Shown here in pieces: positions 49,699-60,160 of a stretch of 64,000 nucleotides of DNA. Each line of letters begins with the position of its first letter. The first letter of the stretch is position 1. A model generated the notes under the pieces. It was not told where the DNA came from, did not search any database, and worked only from the letters and a program-made list of their open reading frames with translations. Origin of the DNA: Clostridia bacterium (GTDB lineage: Bacteria > Bacillota > Clostridia > Oscillospirales > CAG-272); assembly GCA_017464805.1 (NCBI GenBank), contig JAFTYE010000008.1, positions 62,001 through 126,000 on the forward strand, given 5' to 3'. Both the position numbers and the translations under genes were made by a program.

Positions 49699-52600
49699 AT
49701 GAAAAAGAGAATCTTATCCTTCATTCTTGCACTCTCTACGATCCTTCTGGCGATCCCTGCCACGGTATTCCCCGTTATGGCGGCAGAATCGGCGGAATCT
49801 GACCCAATCGTTCTCTCCTCCACAATCTTTGCCCCCAATCAGGAGGGCACCTGGCCGATCTTTGACGAATACGACACGACGGCCATGAACACAAACGACT
49901 ACGTAGGCGTGACCTACCGGGGCGGCTGGCAGATCGGCTACAAGCACGCGAGTGGAAACTCCTCGAACTTCACCCCATACGAAAAGCTGATCAAGGCGAC
50001 AGGCAAGCTCGGTGAGGACGGAGAGATGATCCTGACCGCAGACACCGGCTACTGGACGCAGTGGGGCGGCCTGTACATAAAAAGTACCGCCAGTGCCAAC
50101 CTGATGTTCTCCGGCGTGGATCTGGATGAGGCGACCGGCTACCTCGAGGCAAACGTGGCTGCCAACGCGACCGTCCGCTACACCGCAAAGGAAACGGGTA
50201 CGATCCGCGTGAAGGTAAACGAGCTGTACTTCTACTCGGACAGCGCGACCTACTTTGCCGTGTACCACAACGGCGTGCGCGTACATGACCCGATCATGGC
50301 GGTCAATGCCAAAAGCCAGATCGTGAACGGCGCGTTCGTATCGAAGACCGCCTCCAACAACGCGTCCCTGTTCACGACCGTGACGCTGGATGTGCAGAAG
50401 GGCGACTCGATTGACTTTGTGTCCCACGCGAATCCCGATTTCAACGCCTCCAATCTGGAGGAGCTCGGGCTGACCCAGTTTACAAAAACGGAGTACGTGA
50501 GATCCAAGCGCGGTCTTTCGGATTACGAGTTCCAGATCGATTACATTGCGGAAAAGACCTCCTACTCCACCCGTTTCTCTCCCGACGAAGAGAGCACCTT
50601 CCCCGTATTCGAGGGATACAGTGTCGCCGCGATGGAGAATGGTGATTCCGTAGGCGTCACCTATCCCGGCGCATGGCAGATCGGCTACCGCGATCCGAAC
50701 GGCGAGACGGCGAACTTCACCGCCTACGACAAGCTCTACAAGGTGAACTCCTCGGGACAGATGATTCTGTCCGCGGGCTCGTCCTACTGGTCTGACTACG
50801 GCGGCGTATACATCACGGGCGTGCCTACCCTAATGTTCTCGGGCATGAGCTACACAGACGACTATACCTCCGTCACCTCGCACAATGCCGACCCCGTGAT
50901 CCGCTACACGGCGGAATATACGGGTATGGCTCTTATTCGTCTTAACGAGCTGTATTTTTATGCAAACAACGCGGCCTACTTGGAAATTCTGCACAACGGC
51001 GTACCGCTGACCGATCCATATCTGTCAACGGATGCGCAGTACCGCGTACAAGACGGTGCCTACACCTCCGCGGGTGCGGCCAACAAGGGTGCGGATCTCG
51101 GCACGCTGGTACTTGAACTCACCGAGGGTGACACCATTGATTTCGTATCCCGTGCAAACGACGATTTCAATGCCTCGAACATCGAATCCCTCGGCTTGAC
51201 CAAATTCGACGGAACCGAATACGATTACGCCAAGCGCGGCATGCTCGACTTTGATTTCGAGATCGTTTATCGTTCCGAAAAGGATGGCGGCAAGGCGGAG
51301 AATTTTGCCGGCACGACAGACACCACGCTGCCCGAACCGCTGTTTGTATGGTACGATGCAAGCGGTACCATGCTGGAGGACAGCGACATCCGTGAGGCAG
51401 CGGGAAATTTTCCCGACACCTCGGGAAGCACGGACATTGTTTTCTCCTCCCTCGTCTCTCTGTTTGACTGGCTTTATCGGACGGGCGGCAGCTATGCCGA
51501 GATCAATCCCACACTGATCGCAAACGGTACAATCTCCGAGACCGATAACTACGCAAACATTCTTGCAAAATACAAGACGTATCTCGCCTCCTTCACCTCA
51601 CTCTCCTTCCCGAGTGGTTGGAAAGCAGGCGTAAGAGCCGGAAGCAGCTTCACGGCATTTGACCGTCTGTGCTTCTTCTCGGACAGTAACCTCTTTGCCG
51701 TCGGGCAAGCGGGCGGCATCGCCTCTGCCTTGGTCGATTACAGCTATAACGGCAATCTCTTTGTGACGAGTGCACAGTTTACCGCTGCCCTCGATGCTTT
51801 CATTGCCAACGCCGCATCCATCACCCCGAGCGGCACGGCCGCCTCGGATCTGCGTCTCGAATATGACGGGATTCCCGAGGGGATGACGCTTCCGACGCAG
51901 GGCACCGACCCGCTGGCAGCGGTCGGCGCGGCCATGAAGCACCAAGGCGGCAACCTCTTCCTATGTCCGAGCGCAAACGGCGGCATCGCCTCCTACGCTT
52001 ATACGGTTCCGAGCGGCTATGATCGTCCGATCCTGTCGCTTACGGCCAATGCCGTCCGCTTTGACGGGGATGCAAGTGCCTTCCACTACGCCATCGCCGT
52101 GAACGGCGAGGTCGTGTGGCCCGTCGGTGCGACGATGTCCTCCGCGATGGCCGATCACGATTCCATGACCGGTTGGCAGCTTTGCACCTCTGCAGAAGAT
52201 CTCACAAGCACCCTCGCCTCTCTGCATTTCGAGGTAGAGAGCGGTGACGTTGTGGAGCTCTGCGTGGCGCGCGCCTATGAGGGCGGCGCGGAGATCGGAG
52301 ACGTATGCGTAGGTATGGATCTGACCGCCACCACCGACAACTATCACGATGTAAATGTGCTGGATATCATCCGTTCGGGTAAGTACCTACACCGTGGTGT
52401 GTACGAATTCGGCAGCACCGTGACGCTTGCCGACCTCAATCTTCCCGACACCTTCGGTGCGAACGGTGTGTACATCAACAACACCTCCTTATCCGAGGAG
52501 CTACCCACCTCGCTCACCATGTATCGCAACTACCGCATCACCGACATGGTGCTGCAAAGCTCCGCTTCGGTTTCAATCACCTCTGCCTTTGCCGTAAATA

Positions 52601-55600
52601 TTTACGTGCAGGCGCAGAGCAGTGCAACTGCCGCCGGTGTGGTGATCGATGGGGAGAAGGTTCCCGGCGTTTTGCAGGGCAATAACGTATACAAGTGCAC
52701 CCTGCCCGTTGTTCCCAAGGATCTGCCTGCCATGGAGGTCTCCTACAAGGCATACCAGACTGTGGACGGCAAGGATACCGTCAACGCCGACCCGATCACC
52801 CTGTCCGCCTTTGACCTGCTTGCATTGTATGAGGCAAGCGAGGACGAAACGACCGCCCTGCTCGCCAAGACCGTTCGTTATTACAGCCTGGCGGCACGCG
52901 ACTACTTCATCAACCAGAAGGTAACACTTTCGGACGACGTGAAGAACGCCCTGCGCGGCAGAGCAGATGCTTCTGCGGTCGGTACGAATGACACCGCCAT
53001 CCTGACAATGGTCGATGCGTATAAGGCAGGCACGGCTTATCAACCGTATCCCGATGGCACAGACGTAAGTGCCTTTGATTTCAAATTCAACGGTATCACG
53101 CTGAAGCTGGATAACACCCTTGGCTTCCTCTTCCGTACCAAGCGCACGGACGACACTCTGTTCGGCGAGCCCAGCCTGCGCCTGCGCGTCACGGATGCAA
53201 ACGATAATGTTCGCTACTACGCGGATCCCGCTTCTCTCTTTGATGAGGAAGGCAAGGAAATGCTCTACTTCGTGGGCAACCTTCCCGCTGCGGAATACGC
53301 AAGCGAGTTCTATTTCACGCTGGTGGACGGCAACGGCACGGCACAAAGTGCTACGCTGACCTATAGTGCCTACGCTTACATCGCCCGTACTTTCAACACC
53401 GCAAGCGGTGACGACAGTGCCCTGCATTATCTACTTCGCGGCATTTATGCACTCGGCGAGGCAACCTCCGCGTATCTGGAGGTACACTCCCTCAGTTATG
53501 ACGCGAACTACACGTTTGACATCGGCGACGGCGGTGACGCCCTGGTTTCGAACGACCCCGTTCTGAAGGAGGTCACCTACGATCCCTCCACCGCTACCGT
53601 TCTTTCCGCAAATGAATTCTTTAACACTGCACTGGAAAGTGGCAGCGTGTACAAGGTTAGCGACAACACCCTGACCCTGACCGACGCAGACGGCGGCAGC
53701 TACAACGCAAACGGTGCAATCCTCATCGCCTCGGGTGGTCTGATCATTGACGGCTGTCAGGACGTGACCGTATCCGACTTGGTCGTGGTCGGTCCCGTCA
53801 TCATTCGCAATTCGAGCAACGTGATTCTGGAAAACTGCCAAATCCTGGCCCCCACCCAAACGAGTGTATCGGTAGAGGCAACGGCAGAGAGCATCGTGCT
53901 CAACGCCTGCCGCATGATCGGTACGACCGCCGTGGCGAACGCCGCAGACGAGCTGACGGTCATGAACTCCTACCTCGGCTTCTCCGGGGACGGTGTGCGG
54001 GATACCGCATCGAACGGTACGACCGTACAGAACTGCCGCCTGGTCGGCACGGGCAGCGGCTCTGCCATCTACTCCACCGCTTCGGAATCCGCCTTCCGTT
54101 TTAATACCATCCTGCAGAAGCGCGTCACCTCCTCCGGCATCGTGCTGAAGGGAGACGGCAGTACGCTGAATGTGCTGGTTGCGCAGAACGTAATCTCCGG
54201 CACACGCAGCTCCATGAGCATCAGCGGCCTTCTCAACGCATCGGTCGTTCTGAATAGTGCCGTAACGATCGAAGCGAGCGACAATAAGAATCTTTACCTC
54301 TGTGACAACGCCATCGGCGGCAGACTGGTGCTGACAAGCAACAACTACCTGCTGGCAGACGGCAACCGATTCCCCGACGACACGATGGATCACACCACCG
54401 TGTCCACGGATAACCAAAATACCAACGGCGACAGTCTTATGGACGTGAACGCCCGTGTGGATGTTGGTGCGAACGAGGATCTGCTCCCGCACGTGGATAA
54501 GGATCTGTTCCTCGGCATGGAGCGCAAGGAAGCAGTCAAGGATGTCACCTCCGCTACCAAGCTGGATGTCTACAAGTACATCACTACCAACTCGCTGGCA
54601 AGCAACAGCCACTACATCGTGGTAGCACCCGGTGCTTATCTGCTGAAGGACAGCGACTACAACAGCAAGAACGGTCTGGAGCTCACGACCTCCGGCAGCA
54701 ACGGCGACCGCATTTACGCCTACGGTGTCTATGCGGAGCATGAATCCGGGCTCTATCGTCACATCACCCTCTCCGATGTAGAGGATGTGACCATCAAGGG
54801 ACTTTCCATCGGCTACGCCGCACAGTCGGTCGGCCAGGTACAGATCCTGGAAAAGATCGACAACACGCACTTCCTGGCCGTAGCCCCTGCCGGCATGACG
54901 GCTGACCTTTTCGTGAATTCCACCAGCTCGACTTATCTGCACCGCACCGGCCGTGGCGAGGAATACATCTTCTGTGACCTCACAGGCTTCAGTGCTGTGG
55001 ACAACGGTGACGGAACGGTCACCGTAACGGCATCGGCAACCTATGCAGAGCTACTCTCCGTAGGTGACACCCTCACCTGCCGCGCTACCGGCAAACAGAC
55101 CGTAACCACTTCCCGCTGCGCGGATATCCTGTACCAGGATATGACCGTGTTCGGCAACTCCGGCGGTCTTTGCTTCGTGGAAAGCGATAATACGGGCTAC
55201 GTTACCTATCATCGCATTCTGGACACCAACCGCAACGGCAGAGTCATCGATCAGGCAACCTACGATGCCTACGAGGCTCTGGAAGCCGAGTATGGCGTGG
55301 ACCTTGACATCCACGTGGATGAGGCAGGCCGCCTGCGCGGTGCCAAGCAGCTGGTTGGCTCGGTAGACGCTACCCACGTCATCTCCTGCGCTTACGGCTC
55401 GCAGATCATCTCCTGTATCTTCGAGAACATGTGCGACGATGGCACCAACCAGAAGTCCACCCACGGCCGTCTAGCTTCGGTGACCGACAACGGTGACGGC
55501 ACGACCACCCTTGTATACAAGAGCTCCATTTCCATGCGCAACGTGGCCGCAAACTACACCTCCACCGGCATCTGCCCCGACTTTGAGATCGGCGACCGCG

Positions 55601-58600
55601 TATTCATCTACACAGCGGCAGGGCAGCGTGTATGCGACACGCCGGCACTTTCCGCAACGGTAGAGATCGACTCCTACAAGTCTACGTATCGAGATGTGGA
55701 GCGCACCATCGTCAGAAAGTCCGTTACGGTCAAGACCGATGACGTGAACTTCGACGCTCTTACGGGCTACGACCTCACCATCGACACGGCAGAGGATGAG
55801 CACAAGGTACTAATCGACAACCGCACAAGAACCTCGAACAGCTTCCGCATTGAGAACACCGTGATTGACGGAACCCGCTCGCGCGGACTTCTCATCAAGT
55901 CCTCGAACGGCGTGATCCGCAACTGTACGCTCCGCAACATTGCCAAGGTCGGTATCGCGGTGCTGTACGAGATCTACTGGGGCGAATCGGGCGTTTCCGA
56001 GAACATTCTCATTGAGAACAACCTCTTCGATAACGTCAGCTATAATCCTCATTCCAAGGAAACGGATAACTACCAGCACTACCCGATCTACATCGCGGGT
56101 CTGGGCGGCGGCACGCTGCAGGAAGACTACCTGTTGTACACGGACATCACCGTGCGCGGCAACGTGATCCGAAACCGTCATTCCGACCACGCGGTATACG
56201 TTCGTGCAGCCAAGAACCTTGCGTTCTACAACAACGATTTCGGCAATGCTCTGACCGAGACTGCCGACGACCCAAAGGCCACCTTCAAGTTCAACGGTGC
56301 CCTGAATGTCGAGCTTTCGGGCAACACCTACTCATCCTATCTGACCGACATTCAGCAGGCATATTACGGTCCTGCGTATGACAACATCTACGGTCTTGAC
56401 GTTTCCAAATACCCCTATCACGATGAGAACAATAATCTGTTCATTCGTTATCAGGATACCTACACCTTCCCCGTGGCGATCGAGGCGATCGAGAACGCGG
56501 CAATCACCAGTAAGGTGACCGGAACCGATACGATGGATGCCAATCTTCTGGTTCTCCAAGAGGATGGCAAGTCCGTCTATGCGGATGGCTGCGGTACCGC
56601 AACCATCCGTCTGGTGGACGGCCGCACGGTGAACATCACGATCGATCCTTCCGACATTTCCCTGTTCTTCGTAACGGGCCAGTCGAACGCATCGGCCGAC
56701 CACAGCTTCACCAAAGAGAACAATCCCGAGGAATACGAAAAATATCACGACACCTACGCGGACTACTTCATCCGTACCGCGCCTACCATGGCCTACTTCA
56801 CCTGGACGGGTCAGTCCCTGTCCCTGACAGGCACCTACAATCCCGAAAACTCCGTCACCGACACCCTTGACTGGGACAACATGGGTAGCCAGGCCTTCGT
56901 TGACCCGAAGGTGTTCAGCATTCCCGTGGGCTCGACCACGTTCGGTAATGCCGGTTGGAGTGCCGCGCTGGCCCATGAATGGGTCGAGCAAACGGGTGAG
57001 CGCGTCTGGATCGTCAATGCCTCGCACGGCGGTCACGGCATTGCGGAATTCGCACCCAGCGAGGATGGAACACCCGTGGATAACGACTACTATCAGGCGG
57101 TGGCGGTCTTCAACGAGGCTCTTGAAACGCTGTACGCTGAGGTCGATGCCGGCCACTTTACGCTCAACCACATGGCCTACTATTGGTTCCACGGCTGTGC
57201 AGACTATCAGCAGACCGAGGAATACTACACCGAGGGCTTTGCCAAGATGCACACTGCCATGCAGGCGGATGTGGTGTACAACCACGCCGGCGTTGAGAAG
57301 AAGCTGGAATACTGCGGCATCATGGACATCCGCTCCAAGCATGATAGCTCGGGCAACTCCTACGCTGAGAAATATCTGACGGGACCGCGTCTGTCCCACT
57401 ATCAGGCGGCAGGTGCCACGGACGGCGTGTTCGAAAACGTCTTTATCGCCTCCAACGTCACCCAGAGATGGCTTGGCGATGACCAGAATGTCGTGGACTA
57501 CTTCCTGGAGACCTACGGCTCCGTGGAGAACTTCAAGGCGATCTTCGGCTACGACATGCCTACCACCCGTTGGGAGCTACACCCGAACGTACACTACCTG
57601 ATGATGGGTCACAACGAAATGGGTATGGACTGCGCCCGCAACACCCTGCGCATCATCAACGCACTTGGCACGGGCAAGACCTACGTTCACGACTACGTGG
57701 ATAACTCGTCCATCAGCATCACGCTGGTCGGCCGCGACGGTCACACCCCCATCACCGATACCATCAAGCTGCAGGAGAACAACGGCAACACCTTACTCCT
57801 GCCTCTGATAACGCCCACCTGGCGCACCATGGACGGCGTTTCGCTGGTATCCGAAACCGCAGGCTTTACCTTCGTGGGCTATGAGCTGTACGCCACCGAC
57901 ACGACCAAGTCCCAGATCACCTTCTCGGTCTACGTAGGCGAAACGAATGTTCAAACCTACACCATGGCAATCGAGTGGGTATCTTCCTTCACGCAAAACG
58001 CACCGCTTTACACCTATGAGAACGGAAGCTACACACTGACCGGCATGCAGAGTCCCTGGTCGGTTGGTTATGTGAATCTTTCGGATAAGAGCTTTACGCC
58101 GTACAGTGCCATTTCCACGAGCGGTTGGATCGGCATCAACACGAACTCGCACAGTCAATACGGCTCCTTCACCGTTGGCTCCTGGAATGCCTCGATGCAG
58201 CCGAGCATGCTGGGCGCAGCCACGTTCTGTTACACGGCCACCAAGGATGGTAGCATTGCCATCTCTGCCGAGAAGTTCGATGCAGCGACCTATTCGGGCG
58301 GTGTGGGCACCTTCCTGGCTGTGATGGTCAACGGCAACATTGTCTGGCCGACGAGTGCCTCCTCCTATTCCCTACCCACCTCCACCGCCGACACGACCTG
58401 GCAGTATATGCCTGACTCCACCGACGGAACGGCAGAACTGAATGCCCTGTGGGCCGATGTTCGCCTAACGGTTAACAAAGATGATCTGGTACAATTCTGT
58501 CTGATCAGTGATACCGACCGTTCGATCACGGGCGGTGAGACCAAGACCAACTCCCAACCGATTCTGCACCCTGTCGTTACCTACGTGGAATCCTCTTCCT

Positions 58601-59205
58601 TCACGCACTTTACGCCCGTGGTCAACGAGGATAACACGGCCACGATGCGGGCACCCTGGTCAATGGGGTATCTATCCATCAGTAGCGGCAATTTCACCCC
58701 GTACACCAAGGTAGTGAACGGATGGCTGACCGCCAACGATTCCGCACACAGTACTTACGGCTCCTTCTGGACGAATGGGTGGAGGGCATCTATGCAGAGC
58801 AACATGGTCGCCGCCAACACCATCTGCTACACTGCCGAGAAAGCAGGCACGTTGAGCATCTCTGCTGAAAAATTTGACGCAGCGATCACTAGCGGTGCAG
58901 CGGGAACCTTCCTCGCTGTGATGGTCAACGGCGTGCGCGTTTGGCCGACAAGCGGAAGCGTACCCTACTCCCTGCCTACCACGACCACGAGCACGGATTG
59001 GCAGTTCATCACCGGTACCACCACCGATTCTACTGATGAGACAGCGACGCTGAATGCCCTGTGGGCAGATGTTCGTCTGACGGTCAATAAAAACGACCTG
59101 GTACAGTTCTGTCTGATCAGTGACACCGATCGTTCGATCACGGGTGGCTCGACCAAGACCAACAGCCAGCCGATCCTGCTTCCTGGCGTGACCTACGTGG
59201 ATTAA
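49699..59205 (+). CDS. Giant secreted multi-module protein: repeats, beta-helices, SASA esterase
   Basis: A 3,168-residue exported protein; signal peptide about 1-28. Modules: two similar N-terminal repeats (about 43-286 and 292-530) and a divergent third (about 641-881); a region like the 329-residue secreted protein (about 961-1268); a parallel beta-helix (about 1291-1575); a second beta-helix (about 1581-2318) with FENMCDDGTN at 1913-1917, resembling GH110 galactosidases; a SASA-type hydrolase (about 2318-2660; GQSN Ser2329, WFHGCAD, LHPNVHYLMMGH); an Ig-like linker; and two C-terminal repeats of about 200 residues. No sortase motif, dockerin or SLH domain was seen. AAGGAG seven bases before the ATG sets the start. 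Probably acts on acetylated glycans. Confidence 0.8.
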   Translation: MKKRILSFILALSTILLAIPATVFPVMAAESAESDPIVLSSTIFAPNQEGTWPIFDEYDTTAMNTNDYVGVTYRGGWQIGYKHASGNSSNFTPYEKLIKATGKLGEDGEMILTADTGYWTQWGGLYIKSTASANLMFSGVDLDEATGYLEANVAANATVRYTAKETGTIRVKVNELYFYSDSATYFAVYHNGVRVHDPIMAVNAKSQIVNGAFVSKTASNNASLFTTVTLDVQKGDSIDFVSHANPDFNASNLEELGLTQFTKTEYVRSKRGLSDYEFQIDYIAEKTSYSTRFSPDEESTFPVFEGYSVAAMENGDSVGVTYPGAWQIGYRDPNGETANFTAYDKLYKVNSSGQMILSAGSSYWSDYGGVYITGVPTLMFSGMSYTDDYTSVTSHNADPVIRYTAEYTGMALIRLNELYFYANNAAYLEILHNGVPLTDPYLSTDAQYRVQDGAYTSAGAANKGADLGTLVLELTEGDTIDFVSRANDDFNASNIESLGLTKFDGTEYDYAKRGMLDFDFEIVYRSEKDGGKAENFAGTTDTTLPEPLFVWYDASGTMLEDSDIREAAGNFPDTSGSTDIVFSSLVSLFDWLYRTGGSYAEINPTLIANGTISETDNYANILAKYKTYLASFTSLSFPSGWKAGVRAGSSFTAFDRLCFFSDSNLFAVGQAGGIASALVDYSYNGNLFVTSAQFTAALDAFIANAASITPSGTAASDLRLEYDGIPEGMTLPTQGTDPLAAVGAAMKHQGGNLFLCPSANGGIASYAYTVPSGYDRPILSLTANAVRFDGDASAFHYAIAVNGEVVWPVGATMSSAMADHDSMTGWQLCTSAEDLTSTLASLHFEVESGDVVELCVARAYEGGAEIGDVCVGMDLTATTDNYHDVNVLDIIRSGKYLHRGVYEFGSTVTLADLNLPDTFGANGVYINNTSLSEELPTSLTMYRNYRITDMVLQSSASVSITSAFAVNIYVQAQSSATAAGVVIDGEKVPGVLQGNNVYKCTLPVVPKDLPAMEVSYKAYQTVDGKDTVNADPITLSAFDLLALYEASEDETTALLAKTVRYYSLAARDYFINQKVTLSDDVKNALRGRADASAVGTNDTAILTMVDAYKAGTAYQPYPDGTDVSAFDFKFNGITLKLDNTLGFLFRTKRTDDTLFGEPSLRLRVTDANDNVRYYADPASLFDEEGKEMLYFVGNLPAAEYASEFYFTLVDGNGTAQSATLTYSAYAYIARTFNTASGDDSALHYLLRGIYALGEATSAYLEVHSLSYDANYTFDIGDGGDALVSNDPVLKEVTYDPSTATVLSANEFFNTALESGSVYKVSDNTLTLTDADGGSYNANGAILIASGGLIIDGCQDVTVSDLVVVGPVIIRNSSNVILENCQILAPTQTSVSVEATAESIVLNACRMIGTTAVANAADELTVMNSYLGFSGDGVRDTASNGTTVQNCRLVGTGSGSAIYSTASESAFRFNTILQKRVTSSGIVLKGDGSTLNVLVAQNVISGTRSSMSISGLLNASVVLNSAVTIEASDNKNLYLCDNAIGGRLVLTSNNYLLADGNRFPDDTMDHTTVSTDNQNTNGDSLMDVNARVDVGANEDLLPHVDKDLFLGMERKEAVKDVTSATKLDVYKYITTNSLASNSHYIVVAPGAYLLKDSDYNSKNGLELTTSGSNGDRIYAYGVYAEHESGLYRHITLSDVEDVTIKGLSIGYAAQSVGQVQILEKIDNTHFLAVAPAGMTADLFVNSTSSTYLHRTGRGEEYIFCDLTGFSAVDNGDGTVTVTASATYAELLSVGDTLTCRATGKQTVTTSRCADILYQDMTVFGNSGGLCFVESDNTGYVTYHRILDTNRNGRVIDQATYDAYEALEAEYGVDLDIHVDEAGRLRGAKQLVGSVDATHVISCAYGSQIISCIFENMCDDGTNQKSTHGRLASVTDNGDGTTTLVYKSSISMRNVAANYTSTGICPDFEIGDRVFIYTAAGQRVCDTPALSATVEIDSYKSTYRDVERTIVRKSVTVKTDDVNFDALTGYDLTIDTAEDEHKVLIDNRTRTSNSFRIENTVIDGTRSRGLLIKSSNGVIRNCTLRNIAKVGIAVLYEIYWGESGVSENILIENNLFDNVSYNPHSKETDNYQHYPIYIAGLGGGTLQEDYLLYTDITVRGNVIRNRHSDHAVYVRAAKNLAFYNNDFGNALTETADDPKATFKFNGALNVELSGNTYSSYLTDIQQAYYGPAYDNIYGLDVSKYPYHDENNNLFIRYQDTYTFPVAIEAIENAAITSKVTGTDTMDANLLVLQEDGKSVYADGCGTATIRLVDGRTVNITIDPSDISLFFVTGQSNASADHSFTKENNPEEYEKYHDTYADYFIRTAPTMAYFTWTGQSLSLTGTYNPENSVTDTLDWDNMGSQAFVDPKVFSIPVGSTTFGNAGWSAALAHEWVEQTGERVWIVNASHGGHGIAEFAPSEDGTPVDNDYYQAVAVFNEALETLYAEVDAGHFTLNHMAYYWFHGCADYQQTEEYYTEGFAKMHTAMQADVVYNHAGVEKKLEYCGIMDIRSKHDSSGNSYAEKYLTGPRLSHYQAAGATDGVFENVFIASNVTQRWLGDDQNVVDYFLETYGSVENFKAIFGYDMPTTRWELHPNVHYLMMGHNEMGMDCARNTLRIINALGTGKTYVHDYVDNSSISITLVGRDGHTPITDTIKLQENNGNTLLLPLITPTWRTMDGVSLVSETAGFTFVGYELYATDTTKSQITFSVYVGETNVQTYTMAIEWVSSFTQNAPLYTYENGSYTLTGMQSPWSVGYVNLSDKSFTPYSAISTSGWIGINTNSHSQYGSFTVGSWNASMQPSMLGAATFCYTATKDGSIAISAEKFDAATYSGGVGTFLAVMVNGNIVWPTSASSYSLPTSTADTTWQYMPDSTDGTAELNALWADVRLTVNKDDLVQFCLISDTDRSITGGETKTNSQPILHPVVTYVESSSFTHFTPVVNEDNTATMRAPWSMGYLSISSGNFTPYTKVVNGWLTANDSAHSTYGSFWTNGWRASMQSNMVAANTICYTAEKAGTLSISAEKFDAAITSGAAGTFLAVMVNGVRVWPTSGSVPYSLPTTTTSTDWQFITGTTTDSTDETATLNALWADVRLTVNKNDLVQFCLISDTDRSITGGSTKTNSQPILLPGVTYVD
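57985..59202 (+). repeat. Tandem repeat of about 600 bases in the giant gene
   Basis: Two successive units (about 57985-58590 and 58590-59202) encode the last two modules. They are most alike at their 3' ends, where 58447-58560 and 59053-59170 match closely at DNA level (both encode ALWADVRLTVNK and QFCLISDTDRSITGG). The high DNA identity points to recent duplication or gene conversion. Confidence 0.85.
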
Positions 59206-59216
59206 AGCAACCAAAA

Positions 59217-59249
59217 AAAGATCCGCAGGGGAATATCCCCTGCGGATCA
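59217..59249 (+). terminator. Terminator of the giant gene
   Basis: Perfect GATCCGCAGGGG / CCCCTGCGGATC hairpin with an AATAT loop. Confidence 0.8.
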
Positions 59250-59255
59250 CAAACA

Positions 59256-59286
59256 AAAAAGAACCGCCTGCGGCGGTTCTTTTTTA
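59256..59286. terminator. Bidirectional terminator (giant gene / pdxK operon)
   Basis: AAAAAAGAACCGCC / GGCGGTTCTTTTTT arms around a TGC loop, strong in both directions. Confidence 0.88.
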
Positions 59287-60126
59287 CTTTACAAGCGCGG
59301 TGATCTTGGAGAGTTGCCTCTCAAAGCGCAGGCCATACCAATGCGTATCCATCACAGGTACGGTGTCGGCGATGCAATCGGACACGAAATCGACTGCCCC
59401 ACGGACACTATCTTCAAAGGGGACGCCGTTTGCGAGATGGGCGATGAGTGTCGCCATGAGAGTATCCCCTGTTCCGTGGAAGCGGCGGTCGACGTAGGGG
59501 GCGCGGGTAACGAGGGTTTTTCCGTCTACCTCTCTCGCAACCGTGCCGATGGTACGGTCATCAAACATCAAACCCGTCAACACCACGCGATGCGCACCAA
59601 GCGCATGCAAACGGTCAAGCAGCTTTTCGGTCTTGACCTTATCGTAGAGCGCGCCCTCATAGGGGACATCGGCAAGCAGGCAGGCCTCCGTTAGATTGGG
59701 GGTGATGAGGTCTGCGTCGCGGCACAGGCGACGCATTTCCTCGACAAATTCCATCGTATAGGTGGGGTAGAGGCTACCGTTATCACCCATCACGGGGTCA
59801 ATCATGCGAGGAGCGTTCGGCAGCATCAAGTCGGGCAGGGACTCTTCCAGTATGGCGATCTGCGAGGCAGAGCCGAAATAGCCGGTGCAGAGGTAGGAGA
59901 ATCGGAGAGAAAGCGAACGGAAGTGCGAGAGTATCCTTTCCATCTCCTCGGTCATATCCAGGAAGGTAAAGTCCCGAAAGCCGCCCGTGTGGGTGGAGAG
60001 CAGGGCGGTAGGCAGGGCTACCGTTTCCAGCCCTGCGGCCGAGAGCACAGGAAGCATGACGGTATTGGAGCATTGTCCGAAGCAGGAAATATCCTGCACA
60101 GACAGAATTTTTTTTGTATCTTGCAT
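59284..60126 (-). CDS. pdxK: Pyridoxal/pyridoxamine kinase
   Basis: A 280-residue ribokinase-superfamily kinase that salvages vitamin B6. Markers are VQDISCFGQCSNTVMLP at the N-terminus, DPVMGDNGSLYPTY, DLITPNLTEACLL and the anion-hole motif FHGTGDTLMATL near residue 225. AGGAGG lies just before the ATG at 60126; the open frame upstream to 60189 overlaps mgtC. It is the last gene of a minus-strand operon. Confidence 0.9.
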   Translation of the reverse strand: MQDTKKILSVQDISCFGQCSNTVMLPVLSAAGLETVALPTALLSTHTGGFRDFTFLDMTEEMERILSHFRSLSLRFSYLCTGYFGSASQIAILEESLPDLMLPNAPRMIDPVMGDNGSLYPTYTMEFVEEMRRLCRDADLITPNLTEACLLADVPYEGALYDKVKTEKLLDRLHALGAHRVVLTGLMFDDRTIGTVAREVDGKTLVTRAPYVDRRFHGTGDTLMATLIAHLANGVPFEDSVRGAVDFVSDCIADTVPVMDTHWYGLRFERQLSKITALVK

Positions 60127-60160
60127 GATAGGCCTCCTGCCGCCGCGTGGCGGCAACTTG

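Noticed and set aside
53431-54942. Minus-strand open frame of 503 codons in the giant gene
   Set aside because: Shadow frame caused by the repetitive, Thr/Asn-rich coding of the plus strand.
57985-59202. CRISPR-like or IS-related repeat
   Set aside because: The repeats are long, in frame and encode protein modules.
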